Shown here piece by piece: positions 1-5,572 of a stretch of DNA of 5,908 bases (positions within the stretch are counted from its first letter, which is position 1; each line of letters starts with the position of its first letter). Source of the DNA: ZC4RG25 sp041687075 (lineage in GTDB: Bacteria; Pseudomonadota; Alphaproteobacteria; Rhizobiales; Hyphomicrobiaceae); the NCBI GenBank assembly GCA_041687075.1, contig JAWLCO010000183.1:1-5908 (forward strand), given 5' to 3'. The notes under the pieces are model-generated. The model was not told the origin of the DNA, searched no databases, and was given only the letters and a program-made list of their open reading frames with translations. The position numbers and the translations under genes were made by a program.

Positions 1-147
1 AAGCCGCTGAACCGCCGCCAGCTTGCGTTTCGCCGAAAAGCGCTTCGCACCACCGGCCACGGCCCCGCCGTCGCCAGCGTGATGGGCGCGCGCCGCCGGC
101 GCCGTGGCCTCCGTCGCGCCAGATGTCGAGCTGTTCTTGTCGTCCAT
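1..147 (-). CDS. IS transposase subunit (OrfA-like), N-terminal fragment cut by the window edge
   Basis: The visible part is the first 49 residues, starting at ATG 147-145 behind a strong AAGGAG Shine-Dalgarno sequence (plus-strand ctcctt, about 158-163). Residues 1-33 are a low-complexity Ala/Gly/Ser/Thr/His leader. From residue 35 the sequence reads KRFSAKRKLAAVQRL, which resembles the start of the helix-turn-helix domain of small DNA-binding transposase subunits of the IS3-like OrfA type (recognised from memory). The rest of the gene lies left of position 1. It reads away from the catabolic operon, so the IS inserted with its orfA end facing livG. The family name is uncertain: the DDE catalytic part is not in the window. 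Confidence is good that this is a real gene start and moderate for transposase. Confidence 0.6.
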   Translation of the reverse strand, partial: MDDKNSSTSGATEATAPAARAHHAGDGGAVAGGAKRFSAKRKLAAVQRL

Positions 148-215
148 ATCCTAATTCTCCTTCGGTCGGAAAATAGCGCTGCGAACTGTCTCACAAAACC
201 GTGCCCCAACCCACG
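1..215 (-). mobile_element. Insertion sequence, terminal part only
   Basis: The segment contains the start of the transposase-like gene and its short upstream leader. Read on the minus strand the presumed end is around 195-215, near TGGGGCACGGTTTTGTGAG, which begins with TG as many IS3-type ends do. The exact boundary and any target duplication cannot be fixed because the other IS end is outside the window. The neighbouring livG gene is truncated at this point, which independently supports a mobile-element junction between about 195 and 252. Confidence 0.5.
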
Positions 216-251
216 TGCAACAGCGCGGCGACTGCATCGCGTTGGTCCTCG

Positions 252-473
252 GGGATGACCATGGTCAATCTGGTTCGCAAGGTGCGCGACGAACGCGAGG
301 TGACGGTGCTGCTCGTCGAACACGACATGTCCGCAGTGATGAAAATTTCCGACCGGATCGTCGTGCTCAATTTCGGTGAGATGATCGCCGAGGGCACACC
401 ATCGGAAATTCAGAACGACGAGCGCGTGGTTGAGGCTTATCTGGGAAGTGCTGATGATGAGATAGGGGTCTGA
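252..473 (+). pseudogene. livG: 3' remnant of livG, branched-chain amino acid type ABC transporter ATPase
   Basis: An open frame runs from GTG 201 to TGA 471-473, but only the part from about 252 resembles LivG. It keeps the post-Walker-B segment VTVLLVEHDM (with the H-loop histidine at codon 321-323), then SDRIVVLNFG and AEGTPSEIQ, and the typical ending VVEAYLG. LivG proteins are usually around 250 residues. About 70 remain here, so Walker A, the ABC signature and Walker B are all missing and the product cannot bind and hydrolyse ATP as a LivG. The 5' part is replaced by the insertion sequence. The bases 201-251 match neither LivG nor the recognisable IS gene. An internal ATG at 255 or 261 could still start a peptide. 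The stop lies three bases before livF, showing the original operon order. Confidence 0.8.
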
Positions 474-476
474 GCC

Positions 477-1199
477 ATGAGCAAGATGTTAGAACTCAAG
501 GAGGTCGAGCTCTACTATGACCACGTATATGCGCTGAAAGGCGTCTCGATCGATCTCGAAAAGGGTGAAACCGTGGCCCTGATCGGCGCAAACGGGGCCG
601 GGAAGAGCTCGGTCCTGCGGGCGATCACCGGATTAGCCAAACCGCGGGCCGGCAGTGTTCATTTCGAAGGGCAGCAGATCGACGGAACGAACCCCGCCAA
701 TATCGTGGCCGCCGGAATTGCCATGGCGCCCGAAGGCCGCCGCATGTTTCCGTATATGAGCGTCCGAGACAACCTTCTGATGGGCGCTTTCGCGCGAGCC
801 AAGGACTCGGGCGTTCAGGACACGCTCGACAGTGTTCTCGAACGCTTTCCCCGCCTGAAGGAGCGCTACAAGCAATCGGCGGGAACGCTCTCGGGTGGCG
901 AACAGCAGATGATGGTTATCGGCCGCGCCCTTATGGCCAAGCCGCGTCTGTTGCTGCTGGACGAACCCTCGCTCGGGATCGCCCCCAAGCTTGTTCAGGA
1001 CATTGCCCGCTCGATTGTGGCTATCAACCGTGATGAAGGCGTCTCGGTTCTGCTGGTCGAACAGAACTCGCGCATGGCGCTGTCCATTTCGCAACGGGCC
1101 TATGCGCTAAGCACCGGAAACATTGTTATAGAGGGCAATTCAAAAGAGTTGCTGCACGACGACCGGATCAAGGCCGCCTATCTTGGCGGCGATGTATAG
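477..1199 (+). CDS. livF: LivF-type ABC transporter ATPase (branched-chain amino acid / amide uptake family)
   Basis: This is a complete 240-residue cytoplasmic ATPase, the usual length for LivF. Walker A GANGAGKS is at residues 37-44, the signature LSGGEQQ at 138-144 and Walker B LLLLDEP at 158-164. The D-loop region SLGIAP follows. The H-loop position reads LLVEQN (192-197), with Gln in place of His as is usual in LivF, and the protein ends in AAYLGGDV. LivF works with LivG, the permeases LivH/LivM and a periplasmic binding protein. Transporters of this family also carry urea, amides and other small nitrogen compounds. Being directly upstream of allantoin genes, it probably served uptake of a ureide or related nitrogen source (inference). 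ATG 477 is three bases after the livG stop, with a GGGG stretch upstream as a weak ribosome binding site. Its partner livG is destroyed, so import would need another LivG. Confidence 0.9.
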   Translation: MSKMLELKEVELYYDHVYALKGVSIDLEKGETVALIGANGAGKSSVLRAITGLAKPRAGSVHFEGQQIDGTNPANIVAAGIAMAPEGRRMFPYMSVRDNLLMGAFARAKDSGVQDTLDSVLERFPRLKERYKQSAGTLSGGEQQMMVIGRALMAKPRLLLLDEPSLGIAPKLVQDIARSIVAINRDEGVSVLLVEQNSRMALSISQRAYALSTGNIVIEGNSKELLHDDRIKAAYLGGDV

Positions 1200-1207
1200 G
1201 GGGTGGC

Positions 1208-1945
1208 ATGAAACTACTTCTGATCAACCCGAACACCACAGTTTCGATGACCCAGAAGGCCGAAGTGGCGGCCCGCAATGTGGCGCGGCCCGACACCCGG
1301 CTGATCGCGACCACCTCAAAATCCGGACCGCACAGCATCGAAGGGTTCTACGATGTCGCCGTTTGCGTGCCGGGATTGCTGGACGAGGCGCGGCAGCATC
1401 GTGATGTCGATGCGGTTATCGTTGCCTGTTTTGATGATACCGGGCTCGATGCCATGCGCTGTTTGTTTGATGTTCCGGTCATCGGAATCGGTGAGGCGGG
1501 GTATCACGCGGCAGCCATGGTGTCGCACCGGTTCTCGGTGGTGACAACGCTCTCGCGTTCAGTGGCCGGTATTTCCGACAATCTCAATCGCTACGGGCTT
1601 GCTGCGAAATGCGCCAGCGTCAGGGCCACCGACATTCCGGTGTTGAAACTGGAGGAAAGCGATCCTGCCAGTCTCGCGGGAATCCGGGCCGAGATTGCTG
1701 CGGCCGTCGAGCATGACAAGGCCGAGGCGATCGTCCTCGGATGCGCGGGCATGGCCGACCTGATGCAACAGCTTTCCAAAGAATTCGGCATTCCCGTCAT
1801 CGACGGCATTGCCTGCGCGGTCGGGATGGCCGAGGCCCTCGTGGCGGCCGGCCTGTCGACGTCAAAGGCGGGGGCCTACGCGCCTGCCGTGGACAAGCAG
1901 GCTATTGTTGGCGACCTGATGAATGAAGTCGCTGCCCGTCCATAG
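1208..1945 (+). CDS. Asp/Glu/hydantoin racemase family protein, probable allantoin racemase
   Basis: This 245-residue protein has the start KLLLINPNTT typical of the hydantoin racemase (HyuE) group and the family's two catalytic cysteines: Cys74 in VIVACFDDTG and Cys179 in IVLGCAGM. Each acts as acid/base on one face of the substrate carbon. The spacing of 105 residues matches the Cys pair known for bacterial hydantoin racemases (about 76 and 181). Family members racemise 5-substituted hydantoins or allantoin (HpxA in Klebsiella). Because allantoinase and ureidoglycine aminohydrolase follow, interconversion of R- and S-allantoin is the most likely role (inference from context). A 5-substituted hydantoin remains possible. 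ATG 1208 lies eight bases after the livF stop, behind a clear AGGGGGTGG ribosome binding site. The stop codon sits inside a perfect hairpin. Confidence 0.85.
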   Translation: MKLLLINPNTTVSMTQKAEVAARNVARPDTRLIATTSKSGPHSIEGFYDVAVCVPGLLDEARQHRDVDAVIVACFDDTGLDAMRCLFDVPVIGIGEAGYHAAAMVSHRFSVVTTLSRSVAGISDNLNRYGLAAKCASVRATDIPVLKLEESDPASLAGIRAEIAAAVEHDKAEAIVLGCAGMADLMQQLSKEFGIPVIDGIACAVGMAEALVAAGLSTSKAGAYAPAVDKQAIVGDLMNEVAARP

Positions 1946-1953
1946 GACGGGTA
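1933..1953 (+). promoter_or_regulatory. Perfect hairpin over the racemase stop codon
   Basis: CCCGTCC (1935-1941) and GGACGGG (1945-1951) are perfect inverted copies around an ATA loop. The stem extends by a G-U wobble (1934/1952) and a T-A pair (1933/1953). The TAG stop is at 1943-1945, in the loop and first stem base. There is no immediate T run (the only TTTT is about twelve bases downstream), so it is not a canonical intrinsic terminator. It may stabilise mRNA or partly attenuate transcription between the racemase and puuE genes. Confidence 0.55.
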
Positions 1954-1982
1954 ACCTCACAGTTTTCGGCAGTGCAAACACT

Positions 1983-1988
1983 GGAAGG
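1983..1988 (+). promoter_or_regulatory. Ribosome binding site that sets the puuE start
   Basis: GGAAGG lies seven bases before ATG 1996. It decides for that start over an in-frame GTG at 1972, whose extra eight codons contain this site and do not look like the family. The protein then begins MYPRNMRGYGRNPPDP, the usual PuuE beginning. Confidence 0.75.
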
Positions 1989-1995
1989 TAGTAGA

Positions 1996-3117
1996 ATGTA
2001 CCCACGCAACATGCGCGGTTATGGACGGAATCCACCCGATCCGAAATGGCCCAAGGATGCAAGGATCGCGATCCAGTTCGTTCTTAATTACGAAGAAGGC
2101 GGCGAGAACTGCGTGCTGCACGGTGATGCCGCGTCCGAAGCGTTCCTGTCGGATATTCCGGGGGCGGCGCCATGGCCGGGACAGCGTCACTGGAACATGG
2201 AATCCATCTATGAATATGGCGCGCGTTCGGGATTTTGGCGACTGCACCGGTTGTTCACCTGCGCGGGCATACCGTTGACCATATACGGGGTAGCCAGTGC
2301 CCTTGCCCGCAGCCCGGAACAGGTCGAGGCCATGCAAGGCGCCGATTGGGAAATCGCCAGCCACGGTCTGAAATGGGTCGAGCAAAAGGATATGTCCGAG
2401 ATCGAAGAGCGCGCTACTATCATAGAAGCGGTCCGTTTGCACACCGAAGTGACCGGCGAACGCCCGCGCGGCTGGTACACAGGGCGCTGCAGTGAAAACA
2501 CCGTGCGGCTAGTGGCCGAAGAGGGCGGGTTCGATTATGTTTCAGACACTTATGACGATGATCTGCCCCATTGGTTACAGGTGGGCGAACGCGATCAGCT
2601 GATCATCCCTTACACGCTTGAGGCCAACGACATGCGGTTTGCCACCGCGCCGGGGTACACCACCGGCGAACAGTTCTTCCAATATCTCAAGGACGCCTTC
2701 GATGTGCTTTACGCGGAAGGCCAGGACGGCGCAGCCAAGATGATGAGCATCGGCCTGCATTGCCGCCTAATCGGCCGCCCTGGGAAATTCGCAGGGCTGA
2801 AACGCTTTGTCGAGTACATCCAGGGCTTCGAGGATGTCTGGTGCGCGCGCCGCTTAGATATTGCTGAACACTGGCAAACCACCCATCCGCCAGTTCGTCG
2901 CATTCAAGTAAGCAGCCTGTCTGCAGAGGATTTTGCAGCCCACTTTTCATCGGTGTTCGATGGCACCGCATGGGTGGCAGAACGCGCTGCAAGCTTTGAA
3001 CGGGGGCCGTCTCACGACTGTCTCGCAGGCGTGCACAGCCTACTGTGCCGCGCCTATCGCAGCGGTACCGAGGCAGAACAGCAATCGGTCACCGCCAGGT
3101 TCAAGGCGCTTGGATAG
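1996..3117 (+). CDS. puuE: Allantoinase PuuE (polysaccharide deacetylase type) with a truncated C-terminal OHCU-decarboxylase-like tail
   Basis: From ATG 1996 the product is 373 residues. Residues 1-300 are a PuuE allantoinase: start MYPRNMRGYGRNPPDP, then VLNYEEGGENCVLHGD (30-44), the core strand motif WEIASHGLKW (118-127), GWYTGRCSENT (159-169), SIGLHCRLIGRPGK (251-264) and the end AEHWQTTHPP. It hydrolyses allantoin to allantoate in the cytoplasm. The PuuE family was recruited from NodB-like deacetylases and is unrelated to the classical amidohydrolase allantoinase. Residues from about 306 on (SSLSAEDFAAHFSSVFDGTA, then WVAERA) resemble the beginning of OHCU decarboxylase, which is fused to PuuE in some bacteria. 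That domain stops after about 68 residues, before any visible HPDL-type active-site motif, at TAG 3115-3117. The allantoinase part appears intact. The fused activity is probably lost. Confidence 0.88.
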   Translation: MYPRNMRGYGRNPPDPKWPKDARIAIQFVLNYEEGGENCVLHGDAASEAFLSDIPGAAPWPGQRHWNMESIYEYGARSGFWRLHRLFTCAGIPLTIYGVASALARSPEQVEAMQGADWEIASHGLKWVEQKDMSEIEERATIIEAVRLHTEVTGERPRGWYTGRCSENTVRLVAEEGGFDYVSDTYDDDLPHWLQVGERDQLIIPYTLEANDMRFATAPGYTTGEQFFQYLKDAFDVLYAEGQDGAAKMMSIGLHCRLIGRPGKFAGLKRFVEYIQGFEDVWCARRLDIAEHWQTTHPPVRRIQVSSLSAEDFAAHFSSVFDGTAWVAERAASFERGPSHDCLAGVHSLLCRAYRSGTEAEQQSVTARFKALG

Positions 3118-3222
3118 GATGTCGTCGCGGATCATACGGCTGCAACACGCCGCAGTGTCGAGACAATTGCGCGGCAGAGACTCGCAGACATCCTGAACGT
3201 GAACAGCAAAGCCGATGATTGA
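2914..3222 (+). pseudogene. Decayed OHCU decarboxylase-like domain at the end of puuE
   Basis: OHCU (2-oxo-4-hydroxy-4-carboxy-5-ureidoimidazoline) decarboxylase makes S-allantoin and is normally about 160-170 residues. Here about 68 N-terminal-like residues end at TAG 3115-3117. The same reading frame then stays open for 34 more codons to TGA 3220-3222. That continuation contains RRSVETIARQRLADIL, which resembles the last helix of the family. The middle of the domain, including the HPDL catalytic segment, is not visible. The simplest reading is a former PuuE-OHCU fusion that suffered an internal deletion and a stop. Recognition is from memory of the family, so the assignment is moderate. The open in-frame continuation itself is directly seen. 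Confidence 0.5.
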
Positions 3223-3244
3223 TTTACAGCCGTGAGGATCGAGA

Positions 3245-4105
3245 ATGTACTACGCACCCAAGGGCGGTCTGCCGCCCCAGACCCAACTGCTGACCGACCG
3301 GGCCATGTTTACTGAGGCTTACGCGGTCATCCCCAAGGGTACCTATAGCGATATCGTGACCAGTTTTCTGCCGTTCTGGGAGCGCGCGCGCTTCTGGGTC
3401 TTGGCGCGGCCCCTGTCCGGGTTTGCGGAGACCTTTTCACAGTACATCGCGGAACTGAAGCCCGACGGCGGAAGCACACGGCCCGAAACCGATCCTTGGA
3501 TCGAGGCGGCTCTCTTCGTCGTCGAAGGTAATCTTTCTCTGACATGTGATGGTGTGTCCCATAACATGGCGCCGGGCGGTTACGCATACATCCCACCTGA
3601 CGCCGACTGGTCCGTCCGCAACACATCTTCTGCTGATGTGAGGTTTCACTGGATCCGCAAGGCCTACCAAGCGGTGGAGGGACTCGACAAACCGGATGCT
3701 TTCGTCACCAACGAGCGGGATATCGAACCGACCCCGATGCCCGACACCGGCGGGGTCTGGGCAACCACCCGGTTTGTCGATCCGGAAGACCTGCGCCATG
3801 ACATGCACGTCACCATTGTTACACTCCAGCCCGGTGGCGTCATTCCTTTTCTCGAAACTCATGTGATGGAGCACGGGCTCTACGTGCTGGAAGGCAAGGC
3901 AGTGTACCGGCTAAACCAGGACTGGGTCGAAGTCGAGGCCGGCGATTTCATTTGGCTACGCGCCTTCTGTCCGCAGGCCTGCTATGCCGGTGGCCCTGGG
4001 CCGTTCCGGTATCTGCTCTACAAGGATGTGAACCGCCATATGCCCATGCAGAGAACGAGGTCCATTATACGAGATCGATGCCTGCCGATGGATGAAAACA
4101 AGTGA
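3245..4105 (+). CDS. allE: (S)-ureidoglycine aminohydrolase (bicupin, Mn-dependent)
   Basis: This 286-residue bicupin converts S-ureidoglycine to S-ureidoglycolate with release of ammonia, the step after allantoate hydrolysis. The N-terminal cupin covers about residues 50-140 and the C-terminal, catalytic cupin about 180-262. The metal ligand set is complete: Glu204, His206 and His210 in ETHVMEH, and Gln244 in CPQACY. The spacing equals Glu235/His237/His241/Gln275 of the Arabidopsis enzyme (recalled from the literature). Tyr221, Tyr256 and Lys260 (LLYKDVNR) also fall at the positions of its Tyr252, Tyr287 and Lys291. Family members usually end a few residues after KDVNRH. Here an extra 18 or so residues (from about 269) of unusual composition follow, suggesting that a rearrangement replaced the original 3' end. 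ATG 3245 has GAGGA at 3234-3238, six bases upstream. It is the last gene of the catabolic block. Confidence 0.92.
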   Translation: MYYAPKGGLPPQTQLLTDRAMFTEAYAVIPKGTYSDIVTSFLPFWERARFWVLARPLSGFAETFSQYIAELKPDGGSTRPETDPWIEAALFVVEGNLSLTCDGVSHNMAPGGYAYIPPDADWSVRNTSSADVRFHWIRKAYQAVEGLDKPDAFVTNERDIEPTPMPDTGGVWATTRFVDPEDLRHDMHVTIVTLQPGGVIPFLETHVMEHGLYVLEGKAVYRLNQDWVEVEAGDFIWLRAFCPQACYAGGPGPFRYLLYKDVNRHMPMQRTRSIIRDRCLPMDENK

Positions 4106-4303
4106 TATGGTAGTGTCTGATTGTCTTGCGCCAGCGAAGAACGAGAAAGGCAATCAATTAGCGTTTAAGAAAAGCGCGAGGACATACAAAGACGCCGCTG
4201 AAACAGGCTGAATGAACGACGGCTTTTCGCGCTCCGCTTCGGCTTGGAAATTAGCCGCATTGCGGTGGGGAATGTTCTGCGAGCGCGCGCAGCAAAAATT
4301 TGG
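4106..4303. other. Gene-free junction between the catabolic block and the phage lysis block
   Basis: The plus-strand catabolic genes and the minus-strand phage genes end facing each other across about 200 bases. The stretch is locally richer in A+T, especially about 4130-4200 and 4290-4310, and I see no supported gene, tRNA or strong terminator. A weak four-base-stem hairpin (ccgcattgcgg, 4255-4265) is followed on the minus strand by TAATTT and could be a poor terminator for the phage operon. No attachment-site repeat could be identified. Confidence 0.5.
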
Positions 4304-4481
4304 CTATTCCGGTGTGGGCTCTGAGCCGGCTTTCGCCGCAGTGTGTTCAAACGTCCGGTGCAGCCAGAGGGCGGTCGTCTCGGAGACGTGGACGCCGCTG
4401 ATCTCGCCCCGCGAACCGCGAATTTCGGTCGTCCCGTTCAGGACCAGCCGCCCGTTCAAGCATTCCGCAGTTAAGCTTCAC
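4304..4481 (-). pseudogene. Coding-looking frame after the o-spanin stop; start unclear or frameshifted
   Basis: Directly after the o-spanin TGA, in the same frame, 57 codons stay open to TAG 4306-4304. They read like a real protein: NGRLVLNGTTEIRGSRGEIS, then GVHVSETTALWLHRTF, with most third codon positions G or C. There is no ATG in this frame. Possible starts are TTG 4459-4457, with a weak site, or GTG 4481-4479, which overlaps the o-spanin stop but lies one frame away; it would join this frame if one base were absent near CTTAAC (about 4471-4476). So this is either a small unknown phage protein with an unusual start, or one with a one-base frameshift (natural or a sequencing error). No function is assigned. 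Confidence 0.4.
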
Positions 4482-4726
4482 TGACAGGCCCGCGCCTGCT
4501 CTCGCAGCACCGCATAATCGGCCAGCCAGCCAACGATCACGGCGCCTTCCGGGAGCGCCGCCACCTCGTGTGCCACGCGCGCCTGCTCTGCCTGGCTGTA
4601 ATCTACCACCGGCGGACAAACCCCGGGCGGAGCATCAGAACCCACCCCCGCGCAACCGCTTGAGAAGAGCGTCACGATCACGAGGCCGCTGCGCAGCCGC
4701 GTCCAGCATTTGACGTTGAATGGCAT
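4478..4726 (-). CDS. Small lipoprotein, o-spanin (Rz1)-like
   Basis: This 82-residue product starts with a positively charged stretch and a hydrophobic segment LVIVTLFSSG, then Cys25. The lipobox (S-S-G-C) is degenerate because Leu is absent at -3. A short Pro-containing linker (DAPPGVCPPV) follows, then a predicted helix ending in WLADYAVLREQARACQ, an ending I associate with small proteins in the lysis region of Rhodobacterales phages. Its first 92 bases lie inside the i-spanin-like gene in another frame, the arrangement of Rz/Rz1 pairs. Such outer-membrane lipoproteins join the inner-membrane partner to disrupt the outer membrane in the last lysis step. ATG 4726 has GGAG seven bases upstream; an adjacent ATG at 4729 is the alternative. 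An open extension to 4831 is not used here because it lacks signal-peptide features. Confidence 0.65.
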   Translation of the reverse strand: MPFNVKCWTRLRSGLVIVTLFSSGCAGVGSDAPPGVCPPVVDYSQAEQARVAHEVAALPEGAVIVGWLADYAVLREQARACQ

Positions 4727-4892
4727 CATTGCGCTCCAGCATGTCGAGCCGTTCGGCGGCGCGGCCCGCGCGCTCTCCCGTACGGAGGAGGTTGAAAATG
4801 AACAGGGTGATCGCGAGCACGACGAGGCCAAAACCTACCGCCCGCCGCACCCATGGCCGGGCAAGGATCCCGGCCAGAGCCGCGCCCCACAT
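4635..4892 (-). CDS. Small inner-membrane coiled-coil protein, i-spanin (Rz)-like
   Basis: The 85-residue product has one N-terminal membrane segment, FGLVVLAITLFIFNLL (about residues 21-36), after a basic stretch PWVRR. A charged helical domain of about 45 residues follows, with heptad-like spacing and few hydrophobics (RAAERLDMLERNDAIQRQML), ending LLKRLRGGGF. This is the layout of i-spanins (Rz class): anchored in the inner membrane, with a periplasmic coiled coil that meets the o-spanin. A small holin-associated protein is the alternative. The start ATG 4892-4890 shares one base with the endolysin stop (TGATG), so translation is probably coupled. A longer open frame to 5186 overlaps the endolysin and has arginine/alanine-rich shadow composition, so it was not chosen. 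The 3' end overlaps the o-spanin-like gene. Confidence 0.65.
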   Translation of the reverse strand: MWGAALAGILARPWVRRAVGFGLVVLAITLFIFNLLRTGERAGRAAERLDMLERNDAIQRQMLDAAAQRPRDRDALLKRLRGGGF

Positions 4893-5572
4893 CACCGGCG
4901 CCCCTTGCGCCAGCCATCCACCCGCGCCCAGACCGCGACGCCGATCCCCGCGAGCGCAAGCGCGATGAAGACCCAGCGAAGCGTGTCGAGATAGGGCACC
5001 AGCGGCAGCACCGCGCCCTGCGCCTCGGCAAGGACTTCCTGTGCCACCTCCACACCGGCAGCGCCGGCCGTTGCGGCGCCGGCCGCCCCCGTCCCCTTGA
5101 GCGTCCGGCTTTCCGCCAGCTTTTCGCGCGCGGGCGGGGTCTCGGGCGCAAACGGTGTCGCGCGCGGCGGGAACGGCGCGCCCCACTGGCGCGCGGGCCC
5201 CAGATCGACATGCATGAAGTTCGAGCGGGGATAATACCCGAAGCCGAGAAACCCGACCTCCCGCGCCGCGGCCTCGAAGGATGCGGGATCGTGGTTCGTC
5301 ATGGCGATATCGAAGGCTGTCCCAATCATATGCTTCGAGCGCCTTGCCCCGCCGACAGCCCGGTTGTGCTCGGGCGAGCGATAGGCCGAGCGGACGATCA
5401 GCGGCTTTCCCAGCCGGTCGCGCAGCGCCTGCAGCGTGTCGAGCGCTGCTGGGTGCAGTTTCAGCTGGCCGGTGCCGCGACAGGCGATCTCGGCGGGCGA
5501 GAAATTCTTCCAGCGCCAGTCGCGGTCGGGAACGTCACGGAAATGGCGGAAGCTTCGAATAGGGTCGGACAT
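4892..5572 (-). CDS. Phage endolysin, M15-family zinc D,D-peptidase with C-terminal membrane anchor
   Basis: The product has 226 residues. Residues about 20-125 form a peptidase M15-type domain (D-alanyl-D-alanine carboxypeptidase/endopeptidase fold): a lead-in WKNFSPAEIACRGTG, the segment LIVRSAYRSPEHN (58-70), the zinc motif SKHMIGTAFD (SxHxxGxAxD; His81 and Asp88) and the third ligand region MHVD (His121). It would cut peptide cross-links of peptidoglycan. A Pro/Ala-rich linker (about 130-185) leads to one hydrophobic segment, WVFIALALAGIGVAVWA (200-216), and a basic end, WRKGRR. There is no N-terminal signal. Such C-terminal anchors occur on endolysins of alphaproteobacterial phages and may tie the enzyme to the inner membrane. 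ATG 5572 has AAGGAG (5584-5579) six bases upstream. It heads the visible lysis cassette. A chromosomal remnant with cell-wall function is less likely given the neighbours. Confidence 0.85.
   Translation of the reverse strand: MSDPIRSFRHFRDVPDRDWRWKNFSPAEIACRGTGQLKLHPAALDTLQALRDRLGKPLIVRSAYRSPEHNRAVGGARRSKHMIGTAFDIAMTNHDPASFEAAAREVGFLGFGYYPRSNFMHVDLGPARQWGAPFPPRATPFAPETPPAREKLAESRTLKGTGAAGAATAGAAGVEVAQEVLAEAQGAVLPLVPYLDTLRWVFIALALAGIGVAVWARVDGWRKGRR
4897..4911 (-). promoter_or_regulatory. Ribosome binding site displayed in a hairpin loop before the i-spanin start
   Basis: On the minus strand GGCGC-AAGGG-GCGCC forms a perfect five-base stem with the Shine-Dalgarno AAGGG as its loop, four bases before the ATG at 4892. 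It lies inside the last codons of the endolysin (Trp-Arg-Lys-Gly-Arg-Arg). Ribosomes finishing the endolysin would open the stem, fitting translational coupling (inference). Confidence 0.5.

Noticed and set aside
191..397. Minus-strand open frame opposite the livG remnant
   Set aside because: It is antisense to recognisable LivG sequence and has serine/arginine-rich shadow composition; only its last 20 codons lie in unassigned DNA.
633..1094. Long minus-strand frame inside livF
   Set aside because: It is fully opposite an ABC ATPase with all motifs intact, so it is an antisense shadow.
1957..2442. 161-codon minus-strand frame opposite puuE
   Set aside because: It has no family resemblance and covers conserved allantoinase sequence on the other strand.
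2933..3196. Plus-strand frame overlapping the puuE end
   Set aside because: It is in a different phase from the OHCU-like tail and has no recognisable motif; the puuE frame explains the region better.
4255..4265. Possible terminator hairpin for the phage operon
   Set aside because: The stem has only four base pairs and the T-rich tail is weak, so it is not listed as a terminator.
4212..4484. Plus-strand 90-codon frame in the junction
   Set aside because: It lies opposite the coding-like minus frame and the o-spanin end, has no clear ribosome binding site and resembles no family I know.
4347..4619. Minus-strand 90-codon frame overlapping the o-spanin
   Set aside because: It is Arg/Gly-rich shadow sequence; the two competing frames (o-spanin and the 57-codon frame) have better codon use and protein-like motifs.
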